This document shows, piece after piece, positions 9,426-20,609 of a stretch of 64,000 nucleotides of DNA (position 1 is its first letter; every line of letters starts with the position of its first letter). Below the pieces are notes generated by a model. It did not search any database. It saw only the letters and a program-made list of their open reading frames with translations, and was not told the origin of the DNA. Both the position numbers and the translations under genes were made by a program. The stretch spans positions 51,834,001-51,898,000 of the forward strand of contig NC_070614.1 of assembly GCF_027172205.1 (NCBI RefSeq), read 5' to 3'. This DNA is from Podarcis raffonei (Eukaryota; Chordata; Lepidosauria; Squamata; Lacertidae).

Positions 9426-10478
9426 ACCCAGGCGATTCTCTTTGAAGTCTACCTTTCCTTTCTGGAGCTCAACCACCTGTCTAATATTCCTGGGGTGGGT
9501 GGGTTTGGGGAGCAGTGAGCCAAGGGCACCCTGTGATCTTGCACAGGGCAGGGAATTTCTCTTGTAGAAAGCTGCCCAAATTGGACCACAATGGTCCATC
9601 CAGCTCAGTGTTGTCCCTGATTTCAGACGGATTTCACCCCCAGCCCTACCTTGACGTGCCGTCCTAGTCTGAACCCGGGGATTTCTACATTCAATGCAGG
9701 TAAACCAAAGAATCGGAACTCTTCGTCCATGTTTCCTGGAGTCAGGAGTGGGGGTGTGTGACTATAAGCCACCCCCTTTCTCTCCCACACCGATCTGATC
9801 CTACTTCCCTTCCTGCGGTATCTGTTGTCAGGGCGTCTGTGTTCTATGCCTGGGTTCTAGAAGGGTGGGAATCCAGTGCCACAAAGTGGGGTGGGGTGGG
9901 GGGAGAGAATCACCATTTCTGAAGTCCTCTTTCCCCCCGGGACTCGGGGAGCAGGGGATGGAGAAGAAGAAAGTGCAGGGCTCATAGAAGCAGCCCTCCC
10001 CAATTTTCCCAGCCCCCACCTACCTTCACAGCCACCGTACAAACACAACGCTGCCTCAATCGCCTAGCCTGGCTCCCTTGCCTGGCAGAAATTGTGATGT
10101 CATCCCGCCTGCATGCGCCACTATGACATCACGCCCTCAGGGCCTCTTCCCCCAGGCTGGAAGACACTTCCGAGGCACCTACAAGGGATGAACAGGTCTA
10201 CCCCAAAGGAAGTTATATGGGATGATGGGGGCGGGAATGGTTTTTTCCTCCCCTCCAGGGCTCTGCAACCCAATGCTCTCCAGGTGTTTTTGGAATATAA
10301 GGCTGTGCTGTGTGCCAAAATATCTGCAGAGCCCTAGGCTGGGGGAAGCTGTTGGAGAAGCTCTCTAGCAAGAAACCACCTCAGATCGGAGCAGTTAACA
10401 GTCCTGAGTTTATTCGCTCGTTTGTAGGCCTCTGGAATCTGTGCTACTAAGGCCTGGAATATTCAAATGAGGACTAGG
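9426..10478. other. Gap with no recognised gene
   Basis: Single-copy-looking sequence. Several short frames of about 60 codons overlap in different phases near 9830-10340 and show no family signature or splice context. Confidence 0.5.
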
Positions 10479-10803
10479 TAAAGGTAAAGGGACCCCTGAC
10501 CATTAGGTCCAGTCGTGGCCGACTCTGGGGTTGTGGTGCTCATCTCGCTTTACTGGCCGAGGGAGCCGGCGTACAGCTTCCGGGTCATGTGGCCGAACCA
10601 GAGCAGCGCACAGAAATGCCGTTTACCTTCCCGCCGGAGTGGTACCTATTTATCTACTTGCACTTGCTTTTGAACTGCTAGGTTGGCAGGAGCAGGGACC
10701 GAGCAACGGGAGCTCACCCCGTCGCAGGGATTCGAACCTCTGACCTTCTGATCGGCAAGTCCTAGGCTCTGTGGCTTAACCCACAGTGCCATCCGTGTCC
10801 CTT
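10479..10803 (-). mobile_element. Sauria SINE
   Basis: Reverse copy with small internal losses. Target duplication CAAATGAGGACTA on the left (10464-10476) and again at about 10804-10817. Confidence 0.9.
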
Positions 10804-10849
10804 CCAAATGAGGACTAGAGTGCCTTAAAACATATGCAGAGCGCCTTTT

Positions 10850-10949
10850 CAATTGTTAATTGAAATTGTCAATTAATCAATTGTTTTGATACCTGCTGTT
10901 AGCCGCCCTGAGCCCGGTCTTGACTGGGGAGGGCAGAGTATAAATAAAA

Positions 10950-10995
<46 letters not shown>
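10850..10995 (+). mobile_element. L2-clade LINE tail and (ATT)n
   Basis: Only the 3' end remains: GCCGCCCTGAGCCCGGTCTT, GGCAGAGTATAAATAAAA, then about 45 bp of ATT repeats. Confidence 0.75.
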
Positions 10996-11519
10996 TCCCC
11001 TCTGTTGTTGGCATCTGTCTGTCTCCAGAAAACAATGGAGTGTGCCTTCAGGGGTAAGGCCAAACCGCTGCATTAGCAGAACTGAAGTGAGCTCTTGGGC
11101 ACAAGCCTGGGCAGTGTGTGTGGAGGTCCTAGGCTACCCAGACGACAAGACCCCCCTGATGTGGTCCAAAGCAGAGCAAGATGTTTGACACCAGCTTGGC
11201 TGCAGCGGTTGCCGGAAGGCGACGTACAAGGCCTCATCCAACCATTTTATGGACTCCGCTCCAGATCTGTGTAGGGCTTAGTCCTGAGACTTTTCTTTTC
11301 CCGAAGATATCCGCAAGGCAGAGGATGTTGAGGATCAGAGTTTTCCTTCTGAGGTGGGCTCCCTTCCCAAGCGGGCGAGCCCCACCTGCCCCACTTCCCT
11401 CTACACCACATGCAGAAACTGCCTTTCTGACCCACGCCTGGTCTCGCCCGCTCAATCACAGCTCATGTACAGCTGGGATAAGAATAAAACAAGGATAAGA
11501 ATACATCCATGCTTGAGGG
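10996..11519. other. Gap with no recognised gene
   Basis: No repeat family or exon recognised. Confidence 0.45.
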
Positions 11520-11740
11520 GAGATCATTGTGGTATAGTTGGTTAGGTTGTCAGACCGGGACCTAGGAGACTAGGGTTCAAATCACTTGTGGGTCACGGCA
11601 TCAGTGTCTCTCAGTCTGTCCAACCTACTGTTGTTGTGGGGTTATTAAATGAGATGGAGAGAAACTTGTCCAACACCTTGAGCTGCTTGTATGAAAAAAT
11701 GTGGGATATATAAATGCAATTAATAATAATAGACTTTGAC
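11520..11740 (+). mobile_element. MIR-like tRNA SINE
   Basis: tRNA-like head (GTGGTATAGTTGGTTAGGTT, AGGGTTCAAATCAC) followed by TTGTTGTGGGGTTATTAAAT and an AT-rich tail ending in AAT repeats. Confidence 0.55.
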
Positions 11741-11954
11741 CTCTGGATTTCCCTTGTCAGACATTTGCACTGTGAGGCTGCAGTTTTATACCTGGGGAGA
11801 AGCCCCATTGAAGGTTGTGCAGCTGGCTGAGTTTTCCTTGGGGCAGACCCATTGCCCCTATTAATTTCAGTGTGCCCATCTGAGTAGAACTGGCCTTGGC
11901 TACAACCTTAAGGGGCCTTATTTGCAGAGGGCTGCCCTAGAGAAGGGGTTGCAC

Positions 11955-12368
11955 CTTCCAGAAATCCGACTTACTTCCGAGAAAGCCCAATTTTACACTC
12001 ACCCCCGTTTCTTTTCCTTTTTATCCGCACACGCCAGAGAGTTTGTGTCGTCCTGACGCGTGAAGGCGGAAAGGAACTCTGTACATGCTCAGTGGCACCT
12101 CCCAGAAAGCCCTACTTGCTTCCGAGCAAGCCCCAATTCACAGCATTTTTGCCCCCTCTCCCTCTTCTTGTGTTGGCATCCCCGGGAGAGGTTTATGCGT
12201 TGTGGTTACGCGAAAAGGCACTCTGCACATGATCGGTGACCCCTTCCAGAAACCCTACTTGCTTCCGAGCAAGCCCAGTTTCTCAGTATCTCCGCCCTGC
12301 TCTCCCCTCTATCCTCGCTGCTATTGCGCGCGAGGGAGAAAAGGCGCTCTGCACATGATCAGAGGCGC
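11955..12368 (+). repeat. Three-unit tandem repeat upstream of the ZBTB4 CpG island
   Basis: Units at 11955-12098, 12099-12242 and 12243-12368 (144, 144 and 126 bp). Each starts CTYCCAGAAA, continues with ACTTGCTTCCGAGCAAGCCC (ACTTACTTCCGAGAAAGCCC in unit 1) and ends with a CTCTGCACATGATC-type motif. The middle parts are diverged. It abuts the CpG island. Confidence 0.85.
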
Positions 12369-12399
12369 CTCCCTTTGCAGGGACGAACGCGGGCGGGGG

Positions 12400-13560
12400 G
12401 GGGGAGAGGAGAAAACCCGCGTTACGCGTGATTCGAAAGCGCGTGTCTTCTCTTCTTCCACCCCGCACCGCAACCTCCCCAGCCCCGGGATGTAGGCAAG
12501 CGCTCCCGACGTGCGCTCTCGCTCACTGGCTTCTCCTGGGGGGCGTCCCGGGGGCCGGAGGGCTGGCCCGCACCGAGGGCGAAGTTGCGTGCGGCTGCCG
12601 TGACGGCGCCGCTCCGAATCGGCTGAGCCTCTGCGATGATGTCAGAGGGGGAGGCAGCGGCGGCGGCGGCGGCGGGTTGAGCGGAGCGCCGGAGCCAGAG
12701 GAGAGCGCGGAGCGGCGGCGGCGGCGAGCGAGGGGAGCGGCGTCCCGTGCCAAGCAGGCTGCGAGCATGAATGGCGGGGCGAGAAGACTCCATCTTGGGC
12801 TGCCTCGCCGCGCCGCTGCAGCAGCAGACACGCAGGTAGGGGGCTCGCCGACCCGACGGGGGGAGCCTCCCACCCGAGGCGCCCCGGTCCCGTGCGCTCC
12901 CCTCGGGGCGCGCAAAACAAGGGCGAGGCTGCCCGCGGGCGCTTGGAGAGGGCCCCAACCGAGCGCCCTTTCCCAAGGCGGCCTAGTCCCCGGGATCGCC
13001 AGCCGGGGTGGGGTTGGGATCGGTCGGGGATCCTCCCGGGGCCCCGCGGTGTTTGGGGAGGGGGTGTCCAAACGGGGCGCGCGGCGACGCCACTTTTCTT
13101 CCCGCGACGCGCGCCCAAGATCGCCGCCGGGGCGCGCCGCGCTCCAGCCAGCTGCGTAATTGGGCATCCGGATCTCCGGAGCTGGGAAGGAGAGGGAGGG
13201 GGTCCGCGCTAGTCCCGGGAAAGAACCGAGGGACCCCCCCAAAAACACACACACACCCAGCCACCCAAGAAAGGGAAAGTTTTCCCCTCCCAGGGCGGGG
13301 GTTCTAGAACTCTCCAGGCGCTCGGAAAGAGGTCGGCCCGGGGGTTTAGGAAGGGGGTGCGGAGAGCCTGCTTGGCTGGGTGTTATTTTTTTGGGGAGGG
13401 GAGGGGCGCAGCGAAAGAGGAGGCGAATCTGCGCATTTAGCATCCTCGCCACGCATTGCATGTTTCGATCTCTCTCTTTTGGAGGGGGGCGGGGGGAGTG
13501 GACGGGAGACCTTGAAGAGACCCCCTCCCCAAACACCTATTCCGGAAATGACCCCTGGGC
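12400..13560 (+). promoter_or_regulatory. ZBTB4: CpG island, probable ZBTB4 promoter
   Basis: Very GC- and CpG-rich over about 1.1 kb and free of SINEs, unlike its flanks. It holds a CRE-like TGATGTCA (12637-12644), GGCGGC repeats and CCATCTTG (reverse of the YY1 motif CAAGATGG) at about 12791. A splice donor follows at 12836. The long open frames here on both strands come from GC richness. The ZBTB4 assignment comes from strand, donor and the downstream coding exon, not from transcript data. Confidence 0.8.
12600..12835 (+). other. ZBTB4: Probable noncoding exon 1 of ZBTB4 with a short uORF
   Basis: GC-rich leader-like sequence ending ACACGCAG with a good donor GTAGGG at 12836. The 5' boundary is a guess. 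An ATG at 12767 opens a frame of 23 codons (MNGGARRLHLGLPRRAAAAA, then DTQ) to the donor. If spliced to the acceptor at 37601 the next codons are GTC TGA, so the upstream ORF would end one codon past the junction. Confidence 0.6.
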
Positions 13561-14944
13561 GATCCGGGATATTTTTGGGACCCCTGAGCCGAAAGGTCGG
13601 GCCTGTGGTGGTGGATGATCTGGCTTCCTTAATTTTAATTCTGGAAGCAACCCTGAGATATATATATATATGAGGATTCCGCGGCTTTTCTGCAGCCATC
13701 CTATACGCTGAATCTGGGATCCTAGCGCGCGGAGCCTCCGGCGGCTTTGGGCGATTCTCTTTGGGCCCTGGGATCGCGCGAGGCTCGCGCGCTCCTGTGC
13801 TTCTCATGGGTTAACAGAGAGGCGGTGGATCTCAGCGGGGGATCCTTTTTTGGAAGTGTTCGGGGCGACCTGGATATTTGGGGTTAGAAAAGGGATCTCC
13901 GCTGGCATGTTTTCCATGGCAGCAGAAATACAAAAATATTGGGAAAGGGCGAGTTTTGAAGAGGATCTGTGTTTGGGGATGGGCAGCCTCAAACAGCACC
14001 CCCCACCCCAACATGAAGGGGGGGGAAGAGGCTGTGAGGGTGACCTCATTAGGAGAAGGGATCCTGCTTAGCCTTCATCTCTTCGCCTGGTCTTCTTGGT
14101 TCTCTCTTCCGCGAGGGAACGCTGAGGGTTAATGTGGCTGAAGCTCTGGTTGTTTTCCTGACCCAGCGGCGCTCATCCCATGCCCAAAACAGCGCAGGCT
14201 TGGCGCACCTCAGAAGTTTGCCTCCCGCCGATCGCCCACGGTGGCCCTGATCCCTGCTTTTCAGACCCTGAGCACCCCGCCTCACGTACATGCCCATGTG
14301 CAGTTTCTCAAACCTGCTTTTGCCAGTCTGGTGCCTCCCGGATATTTTGGACGACGGCTCCCACCAGCCCCATCGCTGCCCTCAGAAACCCAGAGGGCAC
14401 CAGGTTGGCAGAGCCTGCCTTAGATCCCTGCGACCCCTGCATTGCAGAAGGTTGCGCTCGAAGACCCTCAGGGGTGTCCCTTCCGAGCCTACCACTCGAT
14501 GGAAAAAACCATTTTCTGTTAACGGCATGGACTCCTTCCTTCGTAATCTCCTGTTTATTTGCCTCCAAAAGACATCTTGCGTGTCTTGGATGTGCGTGTC
14601 GCTATCCACTGCCGTCCCTCACGACAACCTCGCCACACGCCTGTCGGAGCCTTGTGCGCACCAACAGACCCTTTCTGTTTCCTGTTATCCCCTCTCGCTT
14701 CGCCTGCCTTCCTTGTACGTGCCTCAGACCTGTTTTCCCTATATCCCTTTCTCCCTATATCAAATTTCTCTCGGTGTCTTAAATCTATCCCACTCCTGCG
14801 ACGGGGACATAAATAAGTGCCAAATCCTAAACAGAAACCTCCGAGCCACACAGGACATTTTTCTAGGCCTGAGGCAGAAAATCCACACTGGGTGTCACGC
14901 CAAACCTAGCTAACATCGTCATCCTACAGTCACGTTATTAATTG
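13561..14944. other. ZBTB4 intron 1, no element recognised
   Basis: No exon with matching splice sites is seen. Near 14350 a CCCACCAGCCCCATCGCTGCC-like segment may be an old hAT MITE trace. Confidence 0.5.
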
Positions 14945-15125
14945 ATTTGTATCCCATCTTTCCTCCAAGGTGGCATACGCCGTCCCCTCCCTTTTTTCCT
15001 CACAACAGCCCTGTGAGGTAGGCTAGCCCGAGAGCCGGGAACTGTCCCAAGGTCACCCAGCAGCGAGCCTTGTGACTGAGTAGAGCGTTGAACCCTGCCG
15101 TCTCTAACCACTATACCGCACTGCC
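14945..15125 (-). mobile_element. MIR-like tRNA SINE
   Basis: Reverse copy: CAACAGCCCTGTGAGGTAGG, CCAAGGTCACCCAGCAGCGA and the head CTCTAACCACTATACCGCAC. The same family recurs at 15580, 20330 and 46263. Confidence 0.65.
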
Positions 15126-15436
15126 TTGTGTGAGGGCCCTGCTGTTTGCAACCGGCTTAGGGCAAGGCTGCCGGCCTGCCGTTTGTTCCTCCTCAGCCGA
15201 AAACACAGGACCGGCACACTTCCGTATGCTGTCATGCCCTCCTCAGCCGGGGTTGCGGAAAATACTTCACATTTTTGGTGGCCGATTTCAGCTTTCAGCA
15301 AGAAGTAAAGTGGGAGGGAAGATCAGGGTCACATCCAGATTCCTTTTAGCGGCGCCGTTACGAAACCCTGAGGCTGGGGATTTCCCCCCTCTCAAACTGG
15401 CTTTAATAACCCCATATCCCTTAGGCCATCGTTGCA

Positions 15437-15579
15437 ATGTCATTTCCACACACACACACACACGGCCACATCTTGCACGTAAGCTTACACACAAACACAC
15501 AAAATTCTTCCTCTCTCAAATCTTCTCTCTGCTACCGAACACACCCTCTCGACACACCCCCCTGCCCTCATTCTCACAC
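15437..15579. repeat. (CA)n-rich and pyrimidine-rich stretch
   Basis: CA repeat at about 15449-15465, then ACACAAACACACAAAATTC and CT-rich sequence. No gene. Confidence 0.5.
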
Positions 15580-15955
15580 GTTTATTTCTCTTGTTTATTC
15601 CTTTTTTCCACCCCGCCTTGCCTTCCAAGGAGCTCGAACACATGGTCCTTCACATCCCCAGTTTATTTTCACAACAAGGTAGGGTAGGCTGAGAGAGGCT
15701 GCGGTTGGCCCCAAGGTTGCTTCGTGGCTGTGGGTGGCAGGGGAAAAAGGATTTGAACCCGGACCTCTTAGCCCGACACTCTATAACCCAGACTTCCTCA
15801 ACCTCGGCCCTCCAGATGTTTTTGGCCTACAACACCCATGATCCCTCGCTAGCAGGACCAGTGGTCAGGGATGATGGGAATCGTAGTCTCAAAACATCTG
15901 GAGGGCCGAGGCTTAGGAAGCCTGCTCTAACCAGTGCACTGCACTGTTTGTAGCC
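15580..15955 (-). mobile_element. MIR-like SINE split by a MITE
   Basis: Reverse SINE with GGATTTGAACCCGGACCTCT and GCCCGACACTCTATAACC; its head resumes after the MITE with CTCTAACCAGTGCACTGCAC. Confidence 0.65.
15789..15924. mobile_element. hAT-like palindromic MITE (CAGGCTTCC family)
   Basis: About 136 bp. Left CAGACTTCCTCAACCTCGGC and right CCGAGGCTTAGGAAGCCTG are inverted repeats; the centre (CATGATCCCTCGCTAGCAGG) is also palindromic with GATGATGGG. Flanks CTATAACC and CTCTAACC look like an 8-bp duplication. Sister copies sit at the same SINE position at 20461 and 46326. Confidence 0.75.
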
Positions 15956-16954
15956 ATCGTCCTCACCCGCGTTCCCCTCTCCTGCCGCAAACCCTTAACG
16001 TTCTTCTCTGCCCCTATTCGATGCCCGTGCCTGCACCCCTCACTTAACGCTTTCCCCTCTCACGACCTGGCTGTCTCTTTCGCACCCGGGGCTCCGCGCA
16101 GGTGCAGAGCGAGGGGCCGTCAAACGCACGGGCGCATGAGGTGACACGTATGAGGATGCGTGTTCCCTCTTCATCCCGTAACAGCAGCCCTGCGTGCGCA
16201 TGGGAGAACGTGGCTGTGAGCGGATGTCCGAATTGAGCGCATAGCCGGGAGGCTTGTTTTGTTTTGTGGGTGCGCAGAGCTCTCTAGTGCGCACATGCTT
16301 ACGAACGGAACGACAGTGTGCATTTCTCTCCGCCGATGCACAGTGTGATTCTGGGTGCCTGGAATGCCGTTGTGAGAAACGCCTGGGGGGGTCTTCAGAT
16401 ACTGTGTGGGGTTCTCCGTGATCAAAGCATGTCGGGCGGCGAGGAAACTCAACATGAAAACGGCACCGTCCCTCGGTGCAGTGCCCAGCTTCTGTGTTTG
16501 TCTGTGAGCTTTTGAAGGGTCTGCGATGCAACGGGGGAAGACTGCGTGCAAATCTACCCCCCCCATTTTTAAAAAAGCACTTCAGGTTAGCTTCTTGTCG
16601 GCAAAGGGTAGAAAACAGCCGCTTGCTTTCCTTCGGTCGAAGGGACCTGTTTTTAAGATGCATGTTGTTGATAATTTTTTTCTGGGGGAAGCGTGTGGCC
16701 CCTGCAGCCCTGCTCCTGGCCTGAGTGCGGCCCACTCCCCGGAGGACTGCAGGGCTGGCGCAGGCCAAGCGGCGAGGAAAGGTTTGCCAAAGCCAGGCAG
16801 CTCGGCCGTGAAGCCGGCTGGGTGACCTTGGGCCCGTCCCTCGCGCTCAGGCCAGCCTGCCTCTCAGGGTCGTGGCGAGGATGTCACGGCGAAGAGCTGT
16901 CCGTGCCAGCTTGAGCTCTTTGAAGGAGAGGTGGGATCTAGAGGCAGTGAATCG
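15956..16954. other. ZBTB4 intron 1, no element recognised
   Basis: GC-moderate single-copy sequence. A minus-strand frame of 242 codons spans 16040-16768 but has no recognisable domain, and no splice context supports it. Confidence 0.45.
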
Positions 16955-17098
16955 CAGATTTCCAGAGTTGGAAGGGACCCCCTGAGGGTCATCTAGACCA
17001 ACCCGCTGCAGTGCAGGACAGTTTGGCCCAACGTGGGACTCGAACTCACAATCCTGAGATTAAGAGTCTCATGCTCAACTGACTGAGCTATCCCAGGA
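16955..17098 (-). mobile_element. tRNA-Lys-derived SINE with CR1-like tail
   Basis: Read on the minus strand it carries ATAGCTCAGTCAGTTGAGCA, GACTCTTAATCTCAGGATTG and GTGAGTTCGAGTCCCACGTT, which follow tRNA-Lys, then GGTTGGTCTAGATGACCC and CCAACTCTGG, which resemble the 3' end of CR1. Not a working tRNA gene. Confidence 0.7.
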
Positions 17099-17457
17099 CA
17101 GAAAATAAACAAACATGACCCAGCCCCTTTTTTCAGCCCTTTGGGTTCAATGCGTTTTGGACCTTTTAACATTAAAAACCCCCAATCCTTTTAAAGCAGG
17201 AAAAGGTATGCTTTAAAAATAAAGAACCGTGCTATAATTCTCACGAAAATGTTGCTGAACCAGACGGATGTGCATGTGAGGTAAATCACTATTCTCGCTT
17301 TTCCCCGCCCGCCCCCATTTTGCAGGTGGGAGGACTGAGGACCGAGAGAGAAGGGTTGGCCTAACGCCCTCTCTGAGTTCATGGAAGTGGCGAGATTTGA
17401 ACCCAGGACCTGCTGATCGTAGCTCAGTCGGTCACTTAGCCGCTACACTGGGGAAAG

Positions 17458-17458
<1 letters not shown>

Positions 17459-17512
<54 letters not shown>

Positions 17513-18347
17513 GTAATAAGAATATTTTATTTCTACCCCACCCATCTGGCCGAGTTTCCCCAGCCACTCTGGGCGGCTTCCAATCAAGTGTTAAAAACAA
17601 TACAGCATTAAATATTAAAAACTTCCCTAAACAGGGCTGCCTTCAGATGTCTTTTAAAGAGAAGATAGCTGCTTATTTCCTTCACATCTGAAGGGAGGGC
17701 GTTCCACAGGGCGGGCGCCACCACCGAGAAGGCCCTCTGCCTGGTTCCCTGTAACCTCACTTCTTGCAATGAGGGAACCGCCAGAATGCCCTTGGAGCTG
17801 GACCTCAGTGTCCGGGCTGAACGATGAGGGTGGAGACGCTCCTTCAGGGATACTGGGCCTTTGAGGCCATTTAGGGCTTTCAAGGTCAGCACCAACACTT
17901 TGAATTGTGCTCGGAAACGTACGGGGAGCCAATGCAGATCTCTCAGGACCGGTGTTATGTGGTCTCGGCAGCCGCTCCCAGTCCCCAGTCTGGCTGCCGC
18001 ATTCTGGATTAGTTGTAGTTTCCGGGTCACCTTCAAAGGTAGCCCCACGTAGAGCGTGTTGCAGTAGTCCAAGCGGGAGATAACCAGAGCATGCAGCACT
18101 CTGGCCAGACAGTCTGCAGGCAGGGAGGGTCTCATTCTGTGGACCAGATGGAGCCGGTAGACGGCTGCCCTGGACACAGAACTGACATGCGGCTCCATGG
18201 GCAGCTGTGAGTCCAGAATGGCTCCCAGGCTGCACACCTGGTCCTTCAGGGGCACAGTTGCCCCATTCAGGACCAGGGAGTCCCCCACACCTGCCCGCCT
18301 CCTGCCCCCCCAAAACAGTTCTTCTGTCTTGTCAGGATTCAACCTCA
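17459..18347 (-). mobile_element. L2-clade LINE, C-terminal 246 codons open
   Basis: Best-preserved LINE frame in the window (17608-18348). It starts MRLNPDKTEELFWGGRRRAG and carries KDQVCSLGAILDSQLPME, SRLDYCNTLYVGLPLKVT, LQLIQNAAARLGTGSG, HITPVLRDLHWLPVRFRAQF and ALWNALPSDVKE. It ends with the shared 3' UTR and an ATT tail, read in the reverse sense from 17461-17512. Being open, it is probably a young, 5'-truncated insertion. Confidence 0.88.
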
Positions 18348-18420
18348 AAGTGTTTTTAACACTTGATTGGAAGCCGCCCAGAGTGGCTGGGGAAACTCAG
18401 CCAGATGGGCGGGGTATAAA
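18348..18420 (+). mobile_element. L2-clade LINE 3' UTR piece, opposite strand
   Basis: GTTTTTAACACTTGATTGGA through GGGCGGGGTATAAA is the forward 3' UTR of the same subfamily, joined directly to the 5' end of the minus-strand copy. It forms a roughly 70-bp inverted repeat with 17525-17600. Confidence 0.75.
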
Positions 18421-19087
18421 GGAGGGGTGCCAAGCAAGCTGGCCTGGTGAGGGGCGTGGCCTGGAGAAAGGAGGTGTGGCCTGGGAGCGTTTCGTGGGCC
18501 ACATAGGAAGAATTGGAGGGCCGCATTGCTCTCTCATTTCCACATACTATCCGTTTTAACGCCAGTATTTTGGAGCAAAACAACAACTAAGCCCAAAATA
18601 GGAAACCAGGGAATGTTACCAGTGTGTGTGTGAATATTTTGTCGGGTGAATAGACCGGGTCCCACAAGATTTGCCCGCGGTTTCCATTCTACACGGAGGG
18701 GCCCCTGCGTGGCCGGCCAGCAGCCATCTTGTCCCGGTGCCAGCCCTGGCGGAGGGCATTTCCAGGGGACACAGGGGCTGGACTGGGCTATGTTTTCCCT
18801 GGAGGGCTTCCAGCCTTCTTCTGATCTCCATTGTTAGGCTGGCTTCTTGTTGTTTTTCTCCTTGGCCGTCGGTTTCATGCTGCCTCGCTGCTGCGTGAGG
18901 CTGGCCGGCCGGCCTCCCCCTTCCTTCCTTGCTTGCTTGCTTGCTAGCAGAAACACGCTCTGCCTCTCTCTCCGAAAAGGTCATTCTTCCAGGCAAAGCA
19001 TCCCAGCCGGGGTGTGTGTGTGTGTGTGTGTGTGTGTTTTCCAGGCCTTCGCTCAAAACCGAAACATTGCATGACGGGCTCCTAGGA
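18421..19087. other. ZBTB4 intron 1 with a (TG)n tract
   Basis: No gene. TG repeat at about 19013-19036 and a GCTT repeat near 18930. Confidence 0.45.
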
Positions 19088-19553
19088 CAGGAGTCAGCAA
19101 CCTTTTTCAGCCGGGGGCCGGTCCACCGTCCCTCAGACCTTGTGGGGGGCCGGACTATATTTTTTGGGGGAGGAAATGAACACATTCCTACACCCCACAA
19201 ATAACCCAGAGATGCATTTTTAATAAAACGACACATTCTACTCATGTAAAAACGCCAGGCAGGCCCCACAAATAACCCAGAGATGCATTTTAAATAAAAG
19301 GACATGTTCTACTCGTGTCGAAACACCAGGCAGGCCCCACAAATAACCCAGAGATGCATCTTAAATAAAAGGACACGTTCTACTCTTGTAAAAACACCAG
19401 GCAGGCCCCACAAATAACCCAGAGATGCATTTGAAATAAAAGGACACATTCTACTCGTGTAAAAACACACCGATTCCCGGACCGTCCGCAGGCCAGATTG
19501 AGAAGGCGATTGGGCCTCATCCGGCCCCCGGGCCTTAGTTTGCCTACCCATGG
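19088..19553 (+). mobile_element. hAT MITE (CAGGGGTCAGCAA family), internally expanded
   Basis: Begins CAGGAGTCAGCAACCTTTTT, ends CCTTAGTTTGCCTACCCATG. Most copies here are about 250 bp, but this one has four tandem 71-bp units starting at 19193, 19264, 19335 and 19406, each beginning CCCCACAAATAACCCAGAGA. Confidence 0.8.
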
Positions 19554-20460
19554 CCTAGGTATAGGACATGGAGCACAACTTTAAATCTGGGTATTAAGAG
19601 GATTTGATGCAGATAAGGCGCTCCTGAACCGTCCTCCATGCTCCTGGATCTACGTGCTTCTGAATTTGAGCACCTATTCCCAGAATCGCTGCAGGGTTGG
19701 AATTTGGGGTCTGGTGGGGTCATCCAGCCCAGCCCCCTGCAGTGCAAGATCGTTCCCCCCCAGGGGTGTGCCGCTCTTCCACACGCACACCCTGGTTACT
19801 CTTAAAAAATTATTTTAAAGGGGTTTGGTATCACACACACACATCTGTGTGTTTTTTTGTCATCTGTGTGTTTTTTTGTCGAGCTGGGAGGATTTGGGGT
19901 TCAGAATGGCGAATCTGCTTGCTGGCTTTCCCGTAGGGCGGAGGTTTTGGGGAGACTGTGGCCCATCCCTGACTATGGACCACGTTTTGGGAGACAGTGC
20001 CCCACAACCAGTGTTAGTGATCAGCCAGGCGTGTTCTGCGACTGGCGTGGGTCCAATTACGGCCCCGTGGAGATCTCTGGGCGCTAAGTTGGCGACATAC
20101 ATCCCCCTCTGGCTGGTCCAAACAGGTGAGCAGAAGAGCTCATTTACTGTCCCCCCCCCCCGCTCAATTTTTTTAAAAAAATGTATTTTTATTAAAGGTT
20201 TTCTTGATTTACAAAGGTATGTAAATCGTACTTTTTTCCCCATGTAACATTTTTTTTTTTAACAAATCGATTTCATTTGTTGAGACATTAGGAAGAATAG
20301 GGGGAAAGAGGTCGAGTGCCCCCCCACTCAGTTAATCCCCGCAACGACCCTGAAAGGTAGGCGAAGAGGCTGCGACTGAGTCCCAGGTCGCCCAGGGAGC
20401 CTCATGACTTAGTGGGGATTTGAACCCTCGTCTCCCAGGTCCCAATCCGACACTCTAACC

Positions 20461-20596
20461 CAGGCTTCCTCAACCTCAGCTCTCCAGATGTTTGGAAACT
20501 ACAATTCCCATCATCCCTGACCACTGGTCCTGCTAGCTAGGGATGATGGGTGTTGTAGTCCAAAAACATCTGGAGGGCCGAGGTTGAGGAAGCCTG
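20461..20596. mobile_element. hAT-like palindromic MITE (CAGGCTTCC family)
   Basis: CAGGCTTCCTCAACCTCAGC at the left, GGTTGAGGAAGCCTG at the right. The left flank is CTCTAACC; the right flank CAGTCTAACCC is slightly altered. Confidence 0.75.
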
Positions 20597-20609
20597 CAGT
20601 CTAACCCAT

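Noticed and set aside
12428-13536. Frames of 243 and 337 codons in the CpG island
   Set aside because: GC-driven open frames on both strands at once, without domains; the region fits a promoter and noncoding exon.
17040-17098. tRNA-like sequence that could be a tRNA-Lys gene
   Set aside because: Followed by a CR1-like tail and repeated elsewhere in the window with decay, so it is a SINE head. The same applies to the tRNA-Ile-like stretch at 35301.
18405-18420. GGGCGGGGTATAAA read as a GC box plus TATA promoter
   Set aside because: This is the standard 3' UTR of the L2 subfamily and occurs at every copy.
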